Shown one piece after another: positions 52,103 through 59,269 of a DNA stretch of 64,000 nucleotides. This stretch comes from an uncultured Clostridia bacterium (lineage in GTDB: Bacteria > Bacillota > Clostridia > Oscillospirales > Oscillospiraceae), in contig CAMCNO010000001.1 in the NCBI GenBank assembly GCA_945876285.1, forward strand, positions 82,947 to 146,946. Direction: 5' to 3'. The notes under the pieces were generated by a model that saw only the letters and a list, made by a program, of their open reading frames with translations, ran no database searches and was not told the DNA's origin. Each line of letters begins with the position of its first letter. Position 1 is the first letter of the stretch. Made by a program: the position numbers and the translations under genes.

Positions 52103-52129
52103 CAGCCAGCGGGCAGGGAAGGGACAGAA

Positions 52130-52159
52130 AAAAGACCGCTCCAGTTGGAGCGGTCTTTT
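52130..52159. terminator. Bidirectional terminator between the amidase and xer genes
   Basis: AAAAGACCGCTCC (52130-52142) and its exact complement (52147-52159), AGTT loop. Confidence 0.9.
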
Positions 52160-53163
52160 CATTTTCCTTTATTTTTAACCTTTGACAAGGGGTTTGCCTT
52201 TGCAGCTACACGGAGAGACTCATTGTCAATATGGGTATAAATCTCCGTGGTATTCAGATGGTCGTGCCCCAGGACTTCCTGAACTGCCCGGACATCCACA
52301 CCGTTTTGCAGCATCAGCGTGGCGGCGGTGTGGCGCAGCTTGTGGGACGAATACTGGGTGCTGTCGATTCCAGCTTCGCCCAGGCGCTTTTTCACCATGG
52401 CGTGAACCGTGGAACGGCTGATGCGTTCGTTCTGTGCCGACAAAAACAGTGCGTTGGAATCCCGGCCTGTGATGGGCCGCCGGACAGCCAACCAGCGTTT
52501 CAGCGCGTCCTGACAGGCGTCATTCAGATAAATGATGCGCACTTTATTGCCTTTGCCCAGCACCCGCATAGCATCGTCCTGAATATCACTTAGGTTCAGG
52601 CCCACCAGTTCTGAGATTCGCAGACCGCAGTTGAGAAACAGCGTCAGGATGCAGTAGTCACGTTCCTGATTTTTGCCATCTACCGATTCCAATAGCTGTA
52701 AACTTTCATCTAAAGTCAGGTATTTCGGCAGGGTTTTCTTTAATTTCGGAGAATCGATATCTTTGACAGGATTTTCACGAAGTTGATGAGTCTTGTTCGT
52801 CAGATAGTTGTAGAACGAGCGGATCGTGGCGATTTTCCGGGCCCGGGAAGCGGCATTCAGGCCGTAATCGGAATTCTGGCTGTTCTGATGGCGAACACGG
52901 TCGCGGCTCAGGTAAGTCATATAGCCATAGATATCCGTCAGGGTCACAGACGCCACAAAGTCCAAATCAACGTCCATGATATCAATTTCATCCAGCGATT
53001 TATCGGAAAGAGCCGGATCACGAATTTGCTTCATGTAACGGAAGAAATTCCGCAGGTCCAGGAAGTATTCATCGACGGTGCGTCTGGAATGGGCTTTGAT
53101 CGTCTCATGGTAAGATAAGAAATCCCGCAAAATCTGCGGCGCTTCGGTGCGGTAATCAGTCAT
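52159..53163 (-). CDS. xerC: Tyrosine recombinase XerC/XerD type
   Basis: A 334-residue site-specific recombinase. The SAM-like N-terminal core-binding domain (residues 8-130) is followed by the catalytic domain with R182 (G-L-R-I-S-E-L), K204, H274-x-x-R277, H300 and nucleophile Y309 (T-E-I-Y-T-H-I). It is likely the chromosome-dimer resolvase, since it stands among core genes. The ATG at 53163 has no Shine-Dalgarno; it overlaps the stop of a small upstream frame, which suggests coupled translation. Confidence 0.9.
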   Translation of the reverse strand: MTDYRTEAPQILRDFLSYHETIKAHSRRTVDEYFLDLRNFFRYMKQIRDPALSDKSLDEIDIMDVDLDFVASVTLTDIYGYMTYLSRDRVRHQNSQNSDYGLNAASRARKIATIRSFYNYLTNKTHQLRENPVKDIDSPKLKKTLPKYLTLDESLQLLESVDGKNQERDYCILTLFLNCGLRISELVGLNLSDIQDDAMRVLGKGNKVRIIYLNDACQDALKRWLAVRRPITGRDSNALFLSAQNERISRSTVHAMVKKRLGEAGIDSTQYSSHKLRHTAATLMLQNGVDVRAVQEVLGHDHLNTTEIYTHIDNESLRVAAKANPLSKVKNKGK

Positions 53164-53303
53164 AACAGATAGAAACCATTGGAGATAAGCGATAGTTCAT
53201 ACAGCTCTGCCAAAATCGCTGCCAAACACAGCAAAAGCAGCTTCTGGCGCGTTTTCGCTGTTTGGGGCTGTTTCCTCTCCTCCAGATTGAACAAAATTAT
53301 CAT
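53160..53303 (-). CDS. Possible small membrane protein upstream of xerC (47 aa)
   Basis: A 48-codon frame on the reverse strand from ATG 53303 to a TGA that overlaps the xerC ATG as ATGA. It encodes M-I-I-L-F-N-L-E-E-R-K-Q at the start and a hydrophobic helix K-L-L-L-L-C-L-A-A-I-L-A-E-L-Y-E-L. No close Shine-Dalgarno is seen (GAGGAGG is about 27 bases upstream), and the ATG is in the loop of a palindrome. The coupling to xerC is the main argument for it. Confidence 0.45.
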   Translation of the reverse strand: MIILFNLEERKQPQTAKTRQKLLLLCLAAILAELYELSLISNGFYLL

Positions 53304-53313
53304 TTTGTTCAAT
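53286..53313. promoter_or_regulatory. Perfect 28-base palindrome upstream of xerC
   Basis: Arms ATTGAACAAAAT (53286-53297) and ATTTTGTTCAAT (53302-53313) with TATC between them; 12 of 12 paired. It may be an operator or an RNA hairpin holding the start codon of the small frame above. It does not fit the Gram-positive LexA box (GAACnnnnGTTC). Confidence 0.55.
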
Positions 53314-53424
53314 TAAGTCTATGGTTCCAAAACCTCCTCTCTCAGCGTATCTGCCTGCGCCGGACATAAAAACAGAGATTCGACGCAAAATAGGTATAAA
53401 TCAAATCGGAACGGAGGATTTTCA

Positions 53425-53646
53425 ATGAGCCTGATCCCCTGTACCAGTCAGTGTGTGTATCAATCCGATGGAATCTGTACACTGGACAGCGCCGCAGCTG
53501 CCGGACAGCCGTCTCTGGGCGGCGCCTGTATCCATTTTATTCCGACGGACGTAAAGCGGCTCGGATCGCCTCACCGATATTTCGAGCCGGGATCAACTGC
53601 AGGTCGGGATACCGCCGCAAATCCCCCACACGGTGCGCCGGAATAA
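53425..53646 (+). CDS. Small Cys-rich (DUF1540-like) protein
   Basis: A 73-residue protein starting after CGGAGG. C-x3-C-x7-C and a later Cys (residues 6, 10, 18 and 34) with V-Y-Q-S-D-G-I-C and A-C-I-H-F resemble small metal-binding DUF1540-type proteins of Clostridia. The conserved part ends near residue 39; the last 34 residues overlap the 3' end of radA on the other strand and look like an unselected extension. Confidence 0.6.
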   Translation: MSLIPCTSQCVYQSDGICTLDSAAAAGQPSLGGACIHFIPTDVKRLGSPHRYFEPGSTAGRDTAANPPHGAPE

Positions 53647-54907
53647 CGCACTTTCGGAACCCCAGCCGCTGGACTTCGCTGATGCGCTGTTCCAGCTGGT
53701 TCACCGTGCGCAGCTCCCCTGTCAGTCCTACCTCCCCGATGGCCACCAGGTCGCTCGGAACAGGCCTGTCCAGATAGCTGGACGCCAGCGCCACGATAGC
53801 CGCCAGATCAGCGGCAGGCTCGTCCAGATATAACCCGCCAATAATGTTCAAATATGCGTCACAGGCGGACACTTTTAATCCGCCCCGTTTTTCCAGAACG
53901 GCCAGCAGCATGGCGGCCCGGTTGTAGTCGAAACCGTTGCTGGTTCTGCGGGGATTGCCCGCCGGAGAAGTCACCACCAACGCCTGGACCTCAGCAAGGA
54001 TCGGGCGCATCCCCTCCATGACGCAGGCCACGCAGGTGCCGGGCGCGTCATCCGGACGGCCGGAAAGCAGCATTTCCGAGGGATTTTCCACTTCCACCAG
54101 GCCCTCGCTGCGCATCTCGAATACGCCGATCTCGTTGGTGGCGCCGAAGCGGTTTTTCGCTGCCCGCAGGATGCGGTAGGACGTGTGCTGGTCGCCCTCG
54201 AAGTACAGCACACAGTCCACCATATGCTCCAGTACCTTGGGGCCAGCGATGGAACCCTCCTTGTTAACGTGGCCGATGACAAACACCGTGATGCCCTGGC
54301 CTTTGGCAAGCTGCATCAGCGCCATGGTGCAGTCCTTCACCTGGCTGACACTGCCCGCCGGAGAATCCAGAGCGTCATTGTAAAGCGTCTGGATGGAATC
54401 CACGATCAAAATGTCCGGCTTCTCCTCCGCTACGGATTCCAGCAAATCTCCAAGGCAAGTCTCAGAGATGACGTACAGACTGCTGCTTTCCACGCGTAAA
54501 CGTTTCGCGCGCAGTTTTAGCTGGTGCTCAGATTCCTCACCCGATACATACAAAACCTTGGAAAATTCGCATAATTTACTGCAAATCTGCAGCATCAGCG
54601 TGGATTTTCCGATACCGGGAGCGCCGCCCACCAGCACCAGGGAGCCTTTGACGGCACCGCCGCCCAGTACCCGGTCCAACTCCCCCATTCCCGTGGGAAA
54701 ACGAATTTCCTCGTCGGTCTTCAGCTCCGTCACCGGGCAGGCCCGGCGGACGCTGCCTACCCGGGCAGATTTGCCGCTCCGGGCAGTCTTTGTCGGTTCC
54801 GGCTGCTCCATAATGGTATTCCAGGCGCCGCAGGCGGGGCACTTCCCCGCCCATTTCGCCGTTTCGTTGCCGCATTCCGTGCAGTAAAACAAGGTCTTTT
54901 GTTTCAT
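53537..54907 (-). CDS. radA: DNA repair protein RadA
   Basis: A 456-residue RecA-like helicase that extends recombination intermediates. The C4 zinc finger (C9, C12, C23, C26) comes first, then Walker A G-G-A-P-G-I-G-K-S-T, the RadA-specific K-N-R-F-G motif and a C-terminal Lon-like domain. The ATG at 54907 overlaps the cwlD stop by 4 bases. Its 3' end runs 110 bases into a convergent gene. Confidence 0.97.
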   Translation of the reverse strand: MKQKTLFYCTECGNETAKWAGKCPACGAWNTIMEQPEPTKTARSGKSARVGSVRRACPVTELKTDEEIRFPTGMGELDRVLGGGAVKGSLVLVGGAPGIGKSTLMLQICSKLCEFSKVLYVSGEESEHQLKLRAKRLRVESSSLYVISETCLGDLLESVAEEKPDILIVDSIQTLYNDALDSPAGSVSQVKDCTMALMQLAKGQGITVFVIGHVNKEGSIAGPKVLEHMVDCVLYFEGDQHTSYRILRAAKNRFGATNEIGVFEMRSEGLVEVENPSEMLLSGRPDDAPGTCVACVMEGMRPILAEVQALVVTSPAGNPRRTSNGFDYNRAAMLLAVLEKRGGLKVSACDAYLNIIGGLYLDEPAADLAAIVALASSYLDRPVPSDLVAIGEVGLTGELRTVNQLEQRISEVQRLGFRKCVIPAHRVGDLRRYPDLQLIPARNIGEAIRAALRPSE

Positions 54908-55650
54908 GACAGTTCCCCTTCGGATGTGCCGCGCAGATACCCGGCAGCAATGGATACCGCCAGAGCGCGCTGATATGTTTCGTCCTGTAACCGTTTGGTC
55001 TCCTCCTGATTGGTCAGGAAACCGCACTCCACCAGCACCGCCGGAGCGGTCACGTGCTTCATCAGATAGACCGTGGGCGGAATCTGCTTGGTGTGCTTCT
55101 CGTTCCCCGCGTTGATGGAGCCGTTCAAAGACGTCTGGATGGCCTCCGCCAGTTCCTCCGCCCCCTCCTGCTGGTTCCAGAACACCTGGGCGCCGTGAGT
55201 CACGGTGGATGACGGCAGGCTGTTCTGGTGGATGCTCAAAAGGACAGCGTTCTCGGTACCATTCACAATTGCGACCCGGTTGCGGATATCGGAGGCCTTC
55301 CGTGCCCGGATGGTTCCCAGGCCCTCATCACAGATGGTCACGTCCTCCTCCCGTGTCATCACGGTCGGTACGCCCGCGAAGCACAGAAAATCCCGGAGCT
55401 GCTTGGAAACCGCCAGGTTGATGTGGCTCTCCTGCACTCCCTCCGGAGACACAGCGCCCCCGTCCTCTCCGCCATGGCCGGGGTCGATGACCACTGTCAC
55501 AGGCGATTTCTCAGCGGCGGAAAACGCCGGGATGACAGGCAGCCCCGTCGTCAAAGCGTGGAAAACAAAGGCGGCACAGAGAAATCCTCCGCAGCAAAGC
55601 AGCGCTTTTCGCAGCTTAGCTTTTCGTATCCAAAGAATCACAGACAACAC
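54904..55650 (-). CDS. cwlD: N-acetylmuramoyl-L-alanine amidase CwlD-like
   Basis: A 248-residue zinc amidase. One N-terminal membrane helix (residues about 15-33) is followed by the Amidase_3 domain with V-I-D-P-G-H-G-G-E-D-G-G-A, the R-N-R-V-A-I segment, S-I-H-Q-N and V-E-C-G-F-L-T-N. CwlD makes the muramic delta-lactam of spore cortex. Size and context (spore genes next door) support CwlD rather than a larger cell-wall amidase. Confidence 0.85.
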   Translation of the reverse strand: MLSVILWIRKAKLRKALLCCGGFLCAAFVFHALTTGLPVIPAFSAAEKSPVTVVIDPGHGGEDGGAVSPEGVQESHINLAVSKQLRDFLCFAGVPTVMTREEDVTICDEGLGTIRARKASDIRNRVAIVNGTENAVLLSIHQNSLPSSTVTHGAQVFWNQQEGAEELAEAIQTSLNGSINAGNEKHTKQIPPTVYLMKHVTAPAVLVECGFLTNQEETKRLQDETYQRALAVSIAAGYLRGTSEGELS

Positions 55651-55692
55651 CCCCCAGACAGGGTATGGCTGCCTGCTTATCCTATATACCTG

Positions 55693-55721
55693 ATTATAGC
55701 GGTTTCAGGCTTCAAAATCAA
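55693..55721 (-). promoter_or_regulatory. Sigma-A type promoter of cwlD-radA
   Basis: On the reverse strand TTGATT (complement of 55716-55721), 17 bases, TATAAT (complement of 55693-55698), 43 bases before cwlD. A vegetative-type promoter would serve radA; a sporulation promoter for cwlD was not found. Confidence 0.7.
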
Positions 55722-55751
55722 GGGCAGGCTCCTCTCCGCCGTTCTCCGCAT

Positions 55752-55790
55752 AGGATGGCGTGAGCGCATGGTGCTTCCGTGCGCCATCCT
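55752..55790 (+). promoter_or_regulatory. Leader hairpin before cotJAB
   Basis: AGGATGGCG (55752-55760) with CGCCATCCT (55782-55790), just before the AAGGAGG Shine-Dalgarno. No T run. Confidence 0.4.
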
Positions 55791-55814
55791 TCCCAAAGGA
55801 GGTATCTGACTTCA

Positions 55815-56303
55815 ATGGAAAAACCTGATATCAAACCCGAAATGAAGCCCGAAGTAAAACCGCCCGCCACGTCATGCGGCACCGATAAGGGCTCTCTGCC
55901 CGGCGGCTGCTGCGCGTCTCTGGCGTTTCCCTATATCCCCATGCAGGAGAAAAATCCTGTCCGTTTCAGCCGGATGGAGGGCCTGCAGACCGGTACCCTC
56001 TTCCCCGGCCTGGACCTGCCGTTCAAGGCAGCTATCCAGGCCAAAACCAAGATGGCCAACACCGCTTTGGTTGAGCTGATGGCCCTGGACTTTGCTATAG
56101 ACGAGCTGGGGTTGTATCTGGTGACTCACGCCCAGGACCAGGAGGTTCTGCAGCTGTACTGGTCCTATATTAAGCTGGCCCAGGAGGGACGGGAAAAGTA
56201 CCAAAAGCTGTACGGTCCCCTGCTGCAAACCGACCTGACCCCGGAAGATGGCTACGCCTGGCTGAATGACCCCTGGCCCTGGGATGAAGGAGGGAACGAC
56301 TGA
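55815..56303 (+). CDS. cotJAB: CotJA-CotJB fusion spore coat protein
   Basis: A 162-residue protein joining two coat proteins normally made separately. Residues 36-72 are CotJA-like (P-Y-I-P-M-Q-x-x-N-P-V-R-F, then G-T-x-F-P-x-L-D-L-P-F). Residues 84-160 are CotJB-like (L-M-A-L-D-F-A-I-D-E-L-x-L-Y-L, Y-W-S-Y, P-L, W-L-N-D-P-W-P-W). The N-terminus is Lys/Pro-rich. In Bacillus cotJA-cotJB-cotJC form one mother-cell operon whose products go to the spore surface. AAGGAGG (55796-55802) is 12 bases before the ATG at 55815. The stop shares a base with the cotJC start. Confidence 0.85.
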   Translation: MEKPDIKPEMKPEVKPPATSCGTDKGSLPGGCCASLAFPYIPMQEKNPVRFSRMEGLQTGTLFPGLDLPFKAAIQAKTKMANTALVELMALDFAIDELGLYLVTHAQDQEVLQLYWSYIKLAQEGREKYQKLYGPLLQTDLTPEDGYAWLNDPWPWDEGGND

Positions 56304-56530
56304 TGTTCGTCTATGAGAAGAAGCTGCAATATCCGGTCAAGATCAAGAACACCAACCCTAAGTTGGCGGCAATCATCATCAGCCAATACGGCGGCCCTGA
56401 CGGCGAGCTGGGCGCTTCCCTGCGCTACCTGAGCCAGCGGTACACGATGCCTTACCCGGAGCTGAAGGGCTTGCTGACGGATATTGGTACAGCGGATTCA
56501 CAAAGTGACACCGAGACCGGAAACCCTTGA
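56303..56530 (+). pseudogene. cotJC: cotJC, N-terminal part only, interrupted by a mobile element
   Basis: The first 63 residues are CotJC, a spore coat protein of the Mn-catalase family: V-Y-E-K-K-L-Q-Y-P-V-K-I, Q-Y-G-G-P-D-G-E-L-G-A-S-L-R-Y-L-S-Q-R-Y and L-L-T-D-I-G-T. A full CotJC is about 190 residues and continues E-E-x-A-H-L-E-M after G-T, with metal ligands. Here it changes to A-D-S-Q-S-D-T-E and stops at 56530. The break near 56489-56492 is the edge of an inserted element, and the missing part lies outside the window. The gene may be dead, or restored by excision. Confidence 0.85.
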
Positions 56531-58173
56531 TTTTCCTCACTTTTTTCAAGGGCGTTTTCCGGTGATACATCGGCGTCAAACTGGGGCACCCCTGTTTTTT
56601 GCCGGAAATCGTGAAGTCGGTCAAGAACGAATACCCATTTTTGCGGCAGCAGATTGAGATGTAATTCCACCCGGCCGCCGCGATAGACCGTCATGTGATC
56701 GAGGATGTTTTTGTAGAACACCTCGCTGTCGGTTTCGCTGCATACGATCGCTTTCACCTTTTGCCGGACATCGTCCGCAAGGCTGTCGGAATCGTAGCAG
56801 AGCTTCTGCTTTTCCCTGACGGCCTGCATTCGTTGATCCAACGCAGCAAGCTCCTGGTCATAGCGTTCGTTCATGAGCCGCATTTCCTCCTTGGTAACTG
56901 TTTGGGAGAAGAAAGCGTCCAGGACGGCTTCTTTCTTCTTGGTGAGCTGGTCGATCTGATATTGCAGATGCTCCTCGGAGTCTGCGCTTTCTGTCTCCCC
57001 TTCCCGGATGGCTTCCAGCGCCAGCGCCGACACATTGCGGATGATCCAGTCCGTATCCATCTGCAAGGACTGTATCCCCTGCCGCAGAATATCCATGGCT
57101 ACCTCGTCCCGGAGCATCCTGCCGATGTTGCAGCCCACCGGATTTCCTTCCGCGTCAATACGCCCCGTGTTATGGTCCGTAGCGGCCAGACAGCCCCATT
57201 TGCGGTATTTGGTGCCATCCTTGCGCTTTTTGTAGCGCGATACAAAGCTATACCCGCATTCCCCGCATTTGATTTTCCCGGAAAAAACATACCGGTTGGA
57301 ATGACCGGCACCCAGCTCTCCGTGGCGGTTCCGCTTTTGAAGCTCTGCCTGAGTCATATTCCAAATCTCCCGGCTGATGATCGGTTCATGGTGATTGGTG
57401 ATGGTGATCATTTCTTCTTCGCCGTGGTTGTACTTCTTGGCATGGGTCAAATAGTCCGGCGTAAAGGTCTTTTTCTGTGTCAGATCGCCCACATACTTTT
57501 CGTTCTTGAGTATTTTGACGATGTGGCTGTTGGACCAGTTCGTGCTTCCGTGATAGGTTTGATAGCCCGCTTCCCGCAGTTCTCGGGCAATCACGGTGGT
57601 TCCCTTCTTCTCCACGGCGTATTTATGGAAGATCAGGCGCGCGATTTCGGCTCCCTCCGGGTTGATGCTCATTTTGCCGTCCTTCACATCGTAGCCCAAC
57701 ATGGACCGACCGAAGACCACGCCCCTCTCCATTTGCCTAGCCTGACCCCATTTAACACGGTTGGAAGTCGCTCGGCTTTCCTCTTGCGCAAAAATCGCCA
57801 TCATTGACAGGTACACTTCTCCATCCGATTTCAGCGTATTGATGCCATTATTCATGAATACTACGCCTACACCCAGAGATCTCAGTTCACGGGTAAAGGA
57901 AATCGTATCCAGAATATTTCTGGAAAAACGGCTTACCTCCTTGGTGATAATGAGTTTAAACTTCCCCATGTGGGCATCGTGGATCATGCGATTGAATTCT
58001 TGGCGCTTCTCGGTGGATGTGCCGGAAATACCTTCATCGGCGTAGACCTTATAGAGTTCCCAATCCGGCTGTCGGTCTATGTACTCTTTGAAATACCTCT
58101 GCTGCGCTTCAAAGGAATTTGCCTGGTCGTCCTTGTCTGTGGAGACGCGGCAATAGCTTGCTACTGGAATCAT
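56452..58173 (-). CDS. Large serine recombinase
   Basis: A 573-residue site-specific recombinase. The resolvase domain starts Y-C-R-V-S-T-D with catalytic Ser11; a recombinase domain (about 165-270) follows, then a zinc-ribbon domain with C-G-E-C-G-Y-S-F, and a coiled-coil rich in charged residues (about 420-470). AGGAGGTG precedes the ATG at 58173. Its last 12 residues and stop codon lie in cotJC-derived sequence past the junction, so its C-terminus would differ after excision. It is the likely integrase and excisionase of the element. Confidence 0.92.
   Translation of the reverse strand: MIPVASYCRVSTDKDDQANSFEAQQRYFKEYIDRQPDWELYKVYADEGISGTSTEKRQEFNRMIHDAHMGKFKLIITKEVSRFSRNILDTISFTRELRSLGVGVVFMNNGINTLKSDGEVYLSMMAIFAQEESRATSNRVKWGQARQMERGVVFGRSMLGYDVKDGKMSINPEGAEIARLIFHKYAVEKKGTTVIARELREAGYQTYHGSTNWSNSHIVKILKNEKYVGDLTQKKTFTPDYLTHAKKYNHGEEEMITITNHHEPIISREIWNMTQAELQKRNRHGELGAGHSNRYVFSGKIKCGECGYSFVSRYKKRKDGTKYRKWGCLAATDHNTGRIDAEGNPVGCNIGRMLRDEVAMDILRQGIQSLQMDTDWIIRNVSALALEAIREGETESADSEEHLQYQIDQLTKKKEAVLDAFFSQTVTKEEMRLMNERYDQELAALDQRMQAVREKQKLCYDSDSLADDVRQKVKAIVCSETDSEVFYKNILDHMTVYRGGRVELHLNLLPQKWVFVLDRLHDFRQKTGVPQFDADVSPENALEKSEENQGFPVSVSLCESAVPISVSKPFSSG
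56486..56495. other. Junction of cotJC and the inserted element (att site half)
   Basis: The point where CotJC similarity ends, within the codons for G-T and the next residue. The serine recombinase frame of the element crosses it from the other side. Only one junction is in the window, so the core dinucleotide cannot be fixed. Confidence 0.6.
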
Positions 58174-58279
58174 TGATCTTTCACCTCCTGTGGGTATCAT
58201 CGCATAAAGATGGTGGTTTGACGAATGTGCGGAATACTACCGTATGATTATAAGCGAGGCCCTGTGTGTAAATGCAAAA

Positions 58280-58316
58280 AACCTTGCGTACTCTGCATCG
58301 AATACGCAAGGTTCTG
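58280..58316 (-). terminator. Terminator of the element cargo operon
   Basis: AACCTTGCGTA (58280-58290) with TACGCAAGGTT (58303-58313); on the reverse strand the second arm runs into a T run. It ends the operon that comes from 61274. Confidence 0.8.
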
Positions 58317-58320
58317 TTTA

Positions 58321-58380
58321 TCAATATTTGGCTGTATCCCAATCCACCATCCAGGCGGTGATCTCTATGATGATTCTCAT
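58321..58380 (-). CDS. Possible 19-residue peptide at operon end
   Basis: A 20-codon frame, ATG at 58380, M-R-I-I-I-E-I-T-A-W-M-V-D-W-D-T-A-K-Y, 11 bases after the DUF5131 stop and just before the terminator. AAGGAA is about 8 bases upstream. Unknown; listed because it fills the gap exactly. Confidence 0.3.
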   Translation of the reverse strand: MRIIIEITAWMVDWDTAKY

Positions 58381-58391
58381 ATGCTTTTTCC

Positions 58392-59105
58392 TTACGGGTG
58401 ATAATTGATGTCGGCCTTGCGTGCTTGTGCACACAAATCTTTTCTTTGAATGGTGTATTCCTTCCCATCCTTGACAAAGTGTGTACCCAGCTGCCGGAAT
58501 TCAAAGGCTACACGTTTTCGGATACAGCTTTCTCGCACCTTCAGTACCCAATCATAGCATAGCGGCCGTGCGTAACGGTCGGACTCTCCGCCCACTACTA
58601 CCAGTTCCACACCGTCCAGATACGGTTCGATATCTATTTCCGAAATCATGGGCTGACAGATGATGTTTCTATGCTTGATGGGCAGTTTAGAAAAAATGGG
58701 TAATCGAATATCCGCTGTGCGTTGGTTTTCCACGGTGCAGCCAACGATCACATTGTCGTAGCCCTCTCCCCAATCCGCTGGGATGCAATCCAGAAACCGC
58801 TCAATGCGCTTGGTCAGGAACAGAAAATTCAGGTCAGAACGCTCTTTGATGATCTCCCAACAGCGTTCACGCCATTCGTCCGCATCTTCCAGCAGAAAAT
58901 CGGTGGAAAAGCACAGGTAAACAAGCTGTCCTGATTTCATCCGGTACTCTCCGTTTTTCTTGCGGGCTACCGGCGCTTCAAAATTCTCGGTGCGGACAAT
59001 CTGGCCGGTGTCTACGCCTCGCTTGGCGTCGCCCTTGTGGATGTAGCAGAAGCGGCAGCCCTCGCTGTATCGGTGGCATCCACGCCACGGATTCCACATC
59101 GCCAT
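58392..59105 (-). CDS. DUF5131 (phage Gp37/Gp68-like) protein
   Basis: A 237-residue protein of the DUF5131 family. W-N-P-W-R-G-C-H-R-Y-S-E-G-C-R-F-C-Y at the start, with three cysteines in the family pattern, F-L-F-L-T-K-R-I-E-R and E-L-V-V-V-G-G-E-S lead through the fold; the cysteines suggest an iron-sulfur cluster. The role is not known; members occur in phages and islands. Its ATG overlaps the stop of the peroxiredoxin remnant. Confidence 0.82.
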   Translation of the reverse strand: MAMWNPWRGCHRYSEGCRFCYIHKGDAKRGVDTGQIVRTENFEAPVARKKNGEYRMKSGQLVYLCFSTDFLLEDADEWRERCWEIIKERSDLNFLFLTKRIERFLDCIPADWGEGYDNVIVGCTVENQRTADIRLPIFSKLPIKHRNIICQPMISEIDIEPYLDGVELVVVGGESDRYARPLCYDWVLKVRESCIRKRVAFEFRQLGTHFVKDGKEYTIQRKDLCAQARKADINYHP

Positions 59106-59266
59106 TACGCATCTCCTGCGAGATACTGCAATATCTCAGCGGCGTTGGTGTCAGGCTTTGCCTTGTGCATGACTTTCTCGATCTTGCCCTGTGCGTCAAT
59201 GGTGAAAGAAGAACGCGCCACGTCGCTCAGGGTAAATTCCGGTGCTTTCATACCAACTTCCAGCAT
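59105..59266 (-). pseudogene. Internally deleted Bcp-type peroxiredoxin
   Basis: A 53-residue frame. M-L-E-V-G-M-K-A-P-E-F-T-L-S-D matches the start of Bcp/AhpC-TSA thiol peroxidases and S-S-F-T-I-D-A-Q-G-K-I-E-K-V plus K-P-D-T-N-A-A-E-I-L-Q-Y-L the end. The middle, about 90-100 residues with the catalytic Cys, is missing, yet the two ends are joined in frame. It keeps an AAGGAGA site and overlaps the DUF5131 start (TAATG), so it may serve only to couple translation. Confidence 0.75.
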
Positions 59267-59269
59267 AAG

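Noticed and set aside
53286..53313. LexA operator
   Set aside because: The palindrome has GAAC and GTTC but 14 bases apart, not the 4 of the Gram-positive LexA box, and no lexA gene is adjacent.
53197..53388. 63-codon reverse-strand frame upstream of xerC
   Set aside because: No ribosome-binding site, low-complexity composition; the other frame (53160-53303) fits the xerC start better.
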